Of a stretch of 8,793 nucleotides of DNA, positions 6,298 to 8,793 are shown piece after piece. Position 1 is the first letter of the stretch. Every line of letters begins with the position of its first letter. The notes below the pieces were generated by a model, which ran no database searches, was not told where the DNA came from, and worked only from the letters and a program-made list of their open reading frames with translations. Made by a program: the position numbers and the translations under genes. This DNA is from Xanthobacteraceae bacterium (lineage in GTDB: Bacteria; Pseudomonadota; Alphaproteobacteria; Rhizobiales; Xanthobacteraceae): positions 1-8,793 of the forward strand of contig JASHRR010000325.1 of assembly GCA_030037185.1 (NCBI GenBank), given 5' to 3'.

Positions 6298-7140
6298 TCA
6301 GCGCGCAGTCGGTTCGTTCGAACCTGATCCGAGCCGGCCTCGGTGCACTTTGCCGTACTTCAAGAGCTGATCCGCGACAAAGCGGACCATGTTTATCGGG
6401 ATGGCAAACCCCATGCCCGGATTGGCGTTGGTCGCCCCAATGAAGGCGGTATTGATGCCAATGAGTTCCCCGTTAAGTTTGACGAGCGCTCCCCCTGAAT
6501 TTCCTGGGTAGATGGCCGCATCAGTCTGAATGAAATCCTCGTATTCTTCAATTCCTACATTCCTCCGGTGCAGTCCGCTGATGATCCCCGAGGTCACCGT
6601 CTGGCCGATTTGACAGGGGTTGCCAATGGCGAGGACGAAGTCGCCAACCTCTAGCGCATCGGAATCGCCAATCGGCAGCGCGGTCAGGTTTTGAGCTTGC
6701 ACCTTGATGACGGCGACATCCGTGGCGCGATCAAAACCGACTCGCTTTGCTGGCAGCTCACGACCGTCAGGGAGGGTCACGACGATTTCGTCCGCATGGT
6801 CGATGACGTGACTGTTGGTGAAGATCAGCCCTTGTCTCGCATCGATCACCACACCGGAACCGCTCGCCTTTATCTGACGCGCAGCCGCAGCGTCGTATGT
6901 CTGGGTCGACCGTCGCGGGCGTAGGCGGTCGTTCAGTGAGGAATTCTTCACCGGTCGGGAGTCGCCCGCAATGGCAACCGTAACAACGGCGGCCTTAACC
7001 TCTCTGAGAAGCGGAGCAAGCGAGGGCATGCCGCTCTCGGCAGGCAGACGGACGCTCGCATCAGCCGCAATGGTGCCGTCGATGACCCAGAGACCCAACG
7101 CAACAGCGCCAAGCAGCAGAGTCCCAATCGTCATGGCCAT
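6298..7140 (-). CDS. HtrA/DegP-like trypsin-type serine protease lacking PDZ domains
   Basis: The 280-residue protein has a hydrophobic N-terminus (TIGTLLLGAVALGLWVI, residues 4-20) serving as signal peptide or anchor, so it acts in the periplasm. The trypsin-like domain is complete: His111 in TNSHVID, Asp141 in RATDVAVIKV, Ser215 in YPGNSGGALV, with GSGVVID and MGFAIPINMV as further family marks. HtrA/DegP proteins are usually 450-500 residues with one or two PDZ domains. Here the match stops at QLLKYGKVHRGRLG, where PDZ1 normally begins, and only SGSNEPTAR follows before TGA. The loss coincides with the 3' end of the recombinase remnant, so truncation by rearrangement is likely. Two in-frame ATGs (7140 and 7134) share the site AAAGGA. 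Such a core might still cut proteins but would lack PDZ-dependent substrate recognition and activation. It may be active, altered or non-functional. Confidence 0.88.
   Translation of the reverse strand: MAMTIGTLLLGAVALGLWVIDGTIAADASVRLPAESGMPSLAPLLREVKAAVVTVAIAGDSRPVKNSSLNDRLRPRRSTQTYDAAAARQIKASGSGVVIDARQGLIFTNSHVIDHADEIVVTLPDGRELPAKRVGFDRATDVAVIKVQAQNLTALPIGDSDALEVGDFVLAIGNPCQIGQTVTSGIISGLHRRNVGIEEYEDFIQTDAAIYPGNSGGALVKLNGELIGINTAFIGATNANPGMGFAIPINMVRFVADQLLKYGKVHRGRLGSGSNEPTAR
6311..6324. repeat. Palindrome at the recombinase/protease junction
   Basis: GGTTCG (6311-6316) and CGAACC (6319-6324) are separated by TT. The palindrome lies inside the roughly 38-bp seam between the end of recombinase similarity (about 6290) and the end of protease similarity (about 6328). 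It may be part of a recombination site or a chance product of the join. Confidence 0.35.
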
Positions 7141-7265
7141 TATCCTTTTTCAGCGAATAAATCCGTGGGTCCGTATCTTTGACGTTGGCTCACCTGTGCC
7201 ATAAGACACATACGTTTACCTTGTCGGCATGAAGCCGGATGTCATCACGGGAGTCGCGGGCGGCA

Positions 7266-7604
7266 TCACCGCGCCTGGCTCGTTATCAGATTTGGCGTCG
7301 TGCTTTGGCGCAAATTGTGCGGCGTGAGGCTTCTGGCAACATCGTCATAGATGGCGAGTGCGTCCACCACGTGTCCTTCGTAGCAGATCATCCGCGCGTT
7401 CAATATCGTAAGGATCGCACCGCTCAATATTTCTGCAGACAGTGCGTCATCGCTTTCGCGTTGTTCGACAAGCCTTAGAATTTGCAGATCACGCGCCGCA
7501 CATCCGCGCGTGAACGAGCCGGCGGTGGCGGCGTCGATCGTGCTGCCGAGGCACAGTGTCGCCAGAGCGACATGGACTGAGCGGGTGAGCAAATGCTTCC
7601 TCAT
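7266..7604 (-). CDS. Small predicted secreted protein of unknown function
   Basis: The ATG at 7604 has CGGAGA upstream at normal spacing and gives 112 residues; a longer in-frame start exists at 7634 but has no clear ribosome site. Residues 1-28 look like a signal peptide (MRKHLLTRSVHVALATLCLG, then STIDAATA) with cleavage after ATA. The mature part is alpha-helical in character: GCAARDLQILRLVEQRESDD, then SAEILSGAILTILNARMICY and EGHVVDALAIYDDVARSL. Two cysteines (35 and 74) could form a disulfide. I recall similar short proteins (GCAARDLQ...ARMxCxEGxVxDALAxYD) in Bradyrhizobium and relatives, but no function is known to me. It is followed downstream by the protease gene in the same direction after 125 bp, and a shared transcript is possible. 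Confidence 0.75.
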   Translation of the reverse strand: MRKHLLTRSVHVALATLCLGSTIDAATAGSFTRGCAARDLQILRLVEQRESDDALSAEILSGAILTILNARMICYEGHVVDALAIYDDVARSLTPHNLRQSTTPNLITSQAR

Positions 7605-7682
7605 GGCGGATCTCCGGAAATATAATGGAGTCAAGCCTAACGCTCCGCCGATCGATATCTTCGCGGTCGGCGAGAGTGCCGG

Positions 7683-7713
7683 AAAGCGGCCAACCTACGG
7701 GCTGGCCGCTTTT
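7683..7713. terminator. Bidirectional rho-independent terminator
   Basis: AAAGCGGCCA (7683-7692) and TGGCCGCTTT (7703-7712) form a perfect 10-bp stem around a 10-base loop. T runs follow on both strands (four on plus, three on minus). It lies 9 bases past the stop of the small secreted protein gene at 7722 and should end its transcript, separating it from the gene at 7604. Confidence 0.8.
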
Positions 7714-7721
7714 CCGCTTTG

Positions 7722-7910
7722 TCAGTGACCGCGCTCCCAATCCCGCCGCAGCTCGAAGCGCACGTTGGCGTCCGGGTCCGATCCGACATACATACCACGC
7801 GCGTCGTACACGTCATGAGTGGGCTGGAAGCTCTGCTGCTTCGTGGCGGCGAGTACGCCGGAAGCGGTAACCAGCGTGAAAGCGAGTGCGAAGGTCATCT
7901 TGCCGAACAT
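7722..7910 (-). CDS. Small secreted protein with YDARGMYVGSDPD motif
   Basis: The ATG at 7910 has CAGGGAGA upstream at about seven bases and gives 62 residues; a start at 7943 is open but lacks a site. Residues 1-22 form a clear signal peptide (MFGKMTFALAFTLVTASGVL, then AA). The mature 40-residue part is ATKQQSFQPTHDVYDARGMY, then VGSDPDANVRFELRRDWERG and H. The YDxxGxYVGxDPDxxVR signature resembles short periplasmic proteins that recur in Bradyrhizobium-like genomes, with no function known to me. The gene is divergent from the response regulator at 8158, with 247 bp between the starts. A decayed copy with the same arrangement lies at 1503-2093, so the pair duplicated together. The regulator may control this gene, which is an inference from position only. 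Confidence 0.78.
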   Translation of the reverse strand: MFGKMTFALAFTLVTASGVLAATKQQSFQPTHDVYDARGMYVGSDPDANVRFELRRDWERGH

Positions 7911-7965
7911 GGTGATGTCTCCCTGATTGAGTTTGTCGGTCACACCGTCCTGGTGTGCACTCGCA

Positions 7966-8157
7966 TCATGCTGGCGTCGAAGGGGTCGGGTAAATCAGCC
8001 CGACGTATCGCCCGCTGCGATCGTAGAAACGCCGGCGCTGAGCGCGAAAGTGCCTGTCTCCCAGAGGCTTTCTGCGTCGGGCGCGACCGCAAACAGGGGG
8101 GATGCTTCGGTCTTGGGAATGAAGTATTGTTGTTTGATACCGAGGGAGGCCGATAAC
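7966..8157. promoter_or_regulatory. Conserved spacer between small secreted protein and response regulator
   Basis: This spacer is conserved in the decayed copy at 1770-1957, with nearly the same distance from GGTAAATCAGCCCGA to the GTG start (169 against 167 bp). It contains GAAAGTGCCTGTCTCCC and the ribosome site GAGGGAGG. On the minus strand one frame reads RRRFYDRSGRYVGLIYPTPS, then TPA and a stop at 7966; it resembles the YDxRGxYVG motif of the neighbouring small protein, but no start codon with a ribosome site is visible. It may be shared promoter DNA, a remnant of a third small gene, or both. Confidence 0.4.
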
Positions 8158-8793
8158 GTGGAAATACTGGTGGTCGATGATCACGTGCTGATTCGAGAGG
8201 CGTTGCGCGGCGTTCTTAAGGAAGTTAAGGCCGAAGCGACTGTGTTGGACGCTTCAAGTTGCAGCGAAGAGATGCAGCTGATTGCGGGGCATCCAAACCT
8301 CGATCTCATTTTGCTTGATCTGAACTTGCCTGATCGTGATGGCTTCTCCGTGCTTACCGAATTGGGTCAGCGCTATCCGGCTCTTTCGGTGGTTGTACTG
8401 TCCGCCCAGCAGGACCGCAGCAGCGTTGTCCGGGCTCTCGACCTCGGCGCGGTCGGTTTCATTCCAAAATCAGGTCAGCGTGAGGTGATGGTAAGCGCGC
8501 TCCAATTGGTGTTTGCCGGCGGCATTTATATTCCGCCCGGAAATCCTTGCTCGCGACCAGCCGTCGGCGCAGCAATCCGACCAGAAACAGCGCGCGGCCA
8601 ATCGTCCAAGTGTCTCGCCCGCCAGTGTCGGCCTAACGGACCGGCAAGTCGACGTGCTCTCGCTGATGATGCAGGGCAAAAGCAATAAAGCGATTTGTCG
8701 CGTTCTCAATTTGGCGGAACCCACGGTGAAGAATCACGTCACCGCGATCCTCAAAGCATTGGGAGTATCAAACCGTACTGAAGCAGTCATTGC
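8158..8793 (+). pseudogene. LuxR/NarL-type response regulator, frameshifted between receiver and HTH (partial)
   Basis: GTG at 8158 with GAGGGAGG upstream opens a receiver domain: EILVVDDHVLIREAL with acidic Asp7/Asp8, phospho-acceptor Asp54 in LILLDLNLPDRDG, Ser82 in VVVLSAQ and Lys104 in GFIPKSG. The receiver ends at FAGGIYIPP. There the sequence CCGCCCGG (8533-8540) holds one C too many. The zero frame runs on as nonsense to a stop at 8686, while the shifted frame continues EILARDQPSAQQSD, then LTDRQVDVLSLMMQGKSNKA and EPTVKNHVTAILKALGVSNR, a full LuxR/NarL HTH reaching the right edge. As written, only an unattached receiver would be made. The shift may be a true mutation or a sequencing error in CCC. 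The first 12 residues and the upstream region match the decayed copy at 1958. Confidence 0.87.

Noticed and set aside
7179..7207. TTGACG and TAAGAC with 17 bp between, a sigma-70-like plus-strand promoter.
   Set aside because: The -10 match is poor and no plus-strand gene follows; both flanking genes are on the minus strand.
7719..8156. Plus-strand open frame of 145 codons leading up to the response regulator.
   Set aside because: It is antisense to the small secreted protein gene, has no good ribosome site, and its product is rich in Arg, Gly and Ser without recognisable motifs.
1..8793. CRISPR arrays, tRNA or rRNA genes, complete insertion sequences, toxin-antitoxin pairs.
   Set aside because: I saw no regularly spaced repeats, no cloverleaf or rRNA-like sequence, no complete transposase with terminal inverted repeats, and no convincing toxin-antitoxin pair.

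Overview
The window looks like an accessory, partly decayed stretch of a high-GC alphaproteobacterial chromosome. The gene families (TAXI solute receptor beside a histidine kinase, cytidylate-kinase-like/BON protein, small secreted proteins, HtrA-type protease, rhizobial-type serine recombinase debris) most resemble Bradyrhizobium and relatives. That placement is inferred from protein resemblance only; no taxonomic marker is present.

Layout. (1) 1-1313, minus strand: the N-terminus of a membrane protein, probably a sensor histidine kinase, runs off the left edge. Upstream of it lies an intact TAXI-family solute-binding protein gene, and between them the 3' tail of a second, related TAXI gene. 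A near-perfect 21-bp palindrome sits just upstream of the TAXI start. (2) 1490-2095: a decayed second copy of the module found at 7722-8793 (small secreted protein, spacer, LuxR/NarL-type response regulator). (3) 2188-2950: a frameshifted remnant of a coiled-coil/membrane protein (minus) and an unidentified coding fragment (plus). (4) 2972-3913, minus: an intact cytidylate-kinase-like protein with a C-terminal BON domain, with a hairpin just upstream of its ribosome binding site. (5) 4338-5108, minus: a multiply frameshifted, internally deleted conserved hypothetical gene. (6) 5331-6291, plus: a wrecked serine recombinase carrying an internal 96-bp micro-inversion between 7-bp inverted repeats. 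(7) 6298-7140, minus: an HtrA/DegP-like protease with an intact catalytic triad whose PDZ region is missing at the junction with the recombinase remnant. (8) 7266-8793: two small predicted secreted proteins (minus), a bidirectional terminator, and a response regulator gene (plus) that runs off the right edge and carries a single-base frameshift between receiver and HTH domains.

How it fits together. The genes that look intact are TAXI, the kinase/BON protein, the protease and the two small secreted proteins. Most have envelope or periplasmic signals, and the two-component parts at the edges fit an envelope-sensing or regulatory setting, but nothing here proves they form one pathway. I did not find a convincing new defence, mobile or biosynthetic system. 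The most instructive content is the record of decay: a duplicated and eroded regulator module, a micro-inversion whose reversal restores a continuous reading frame at one junction, a PDZ-less protease and a leftover TAXI tail.
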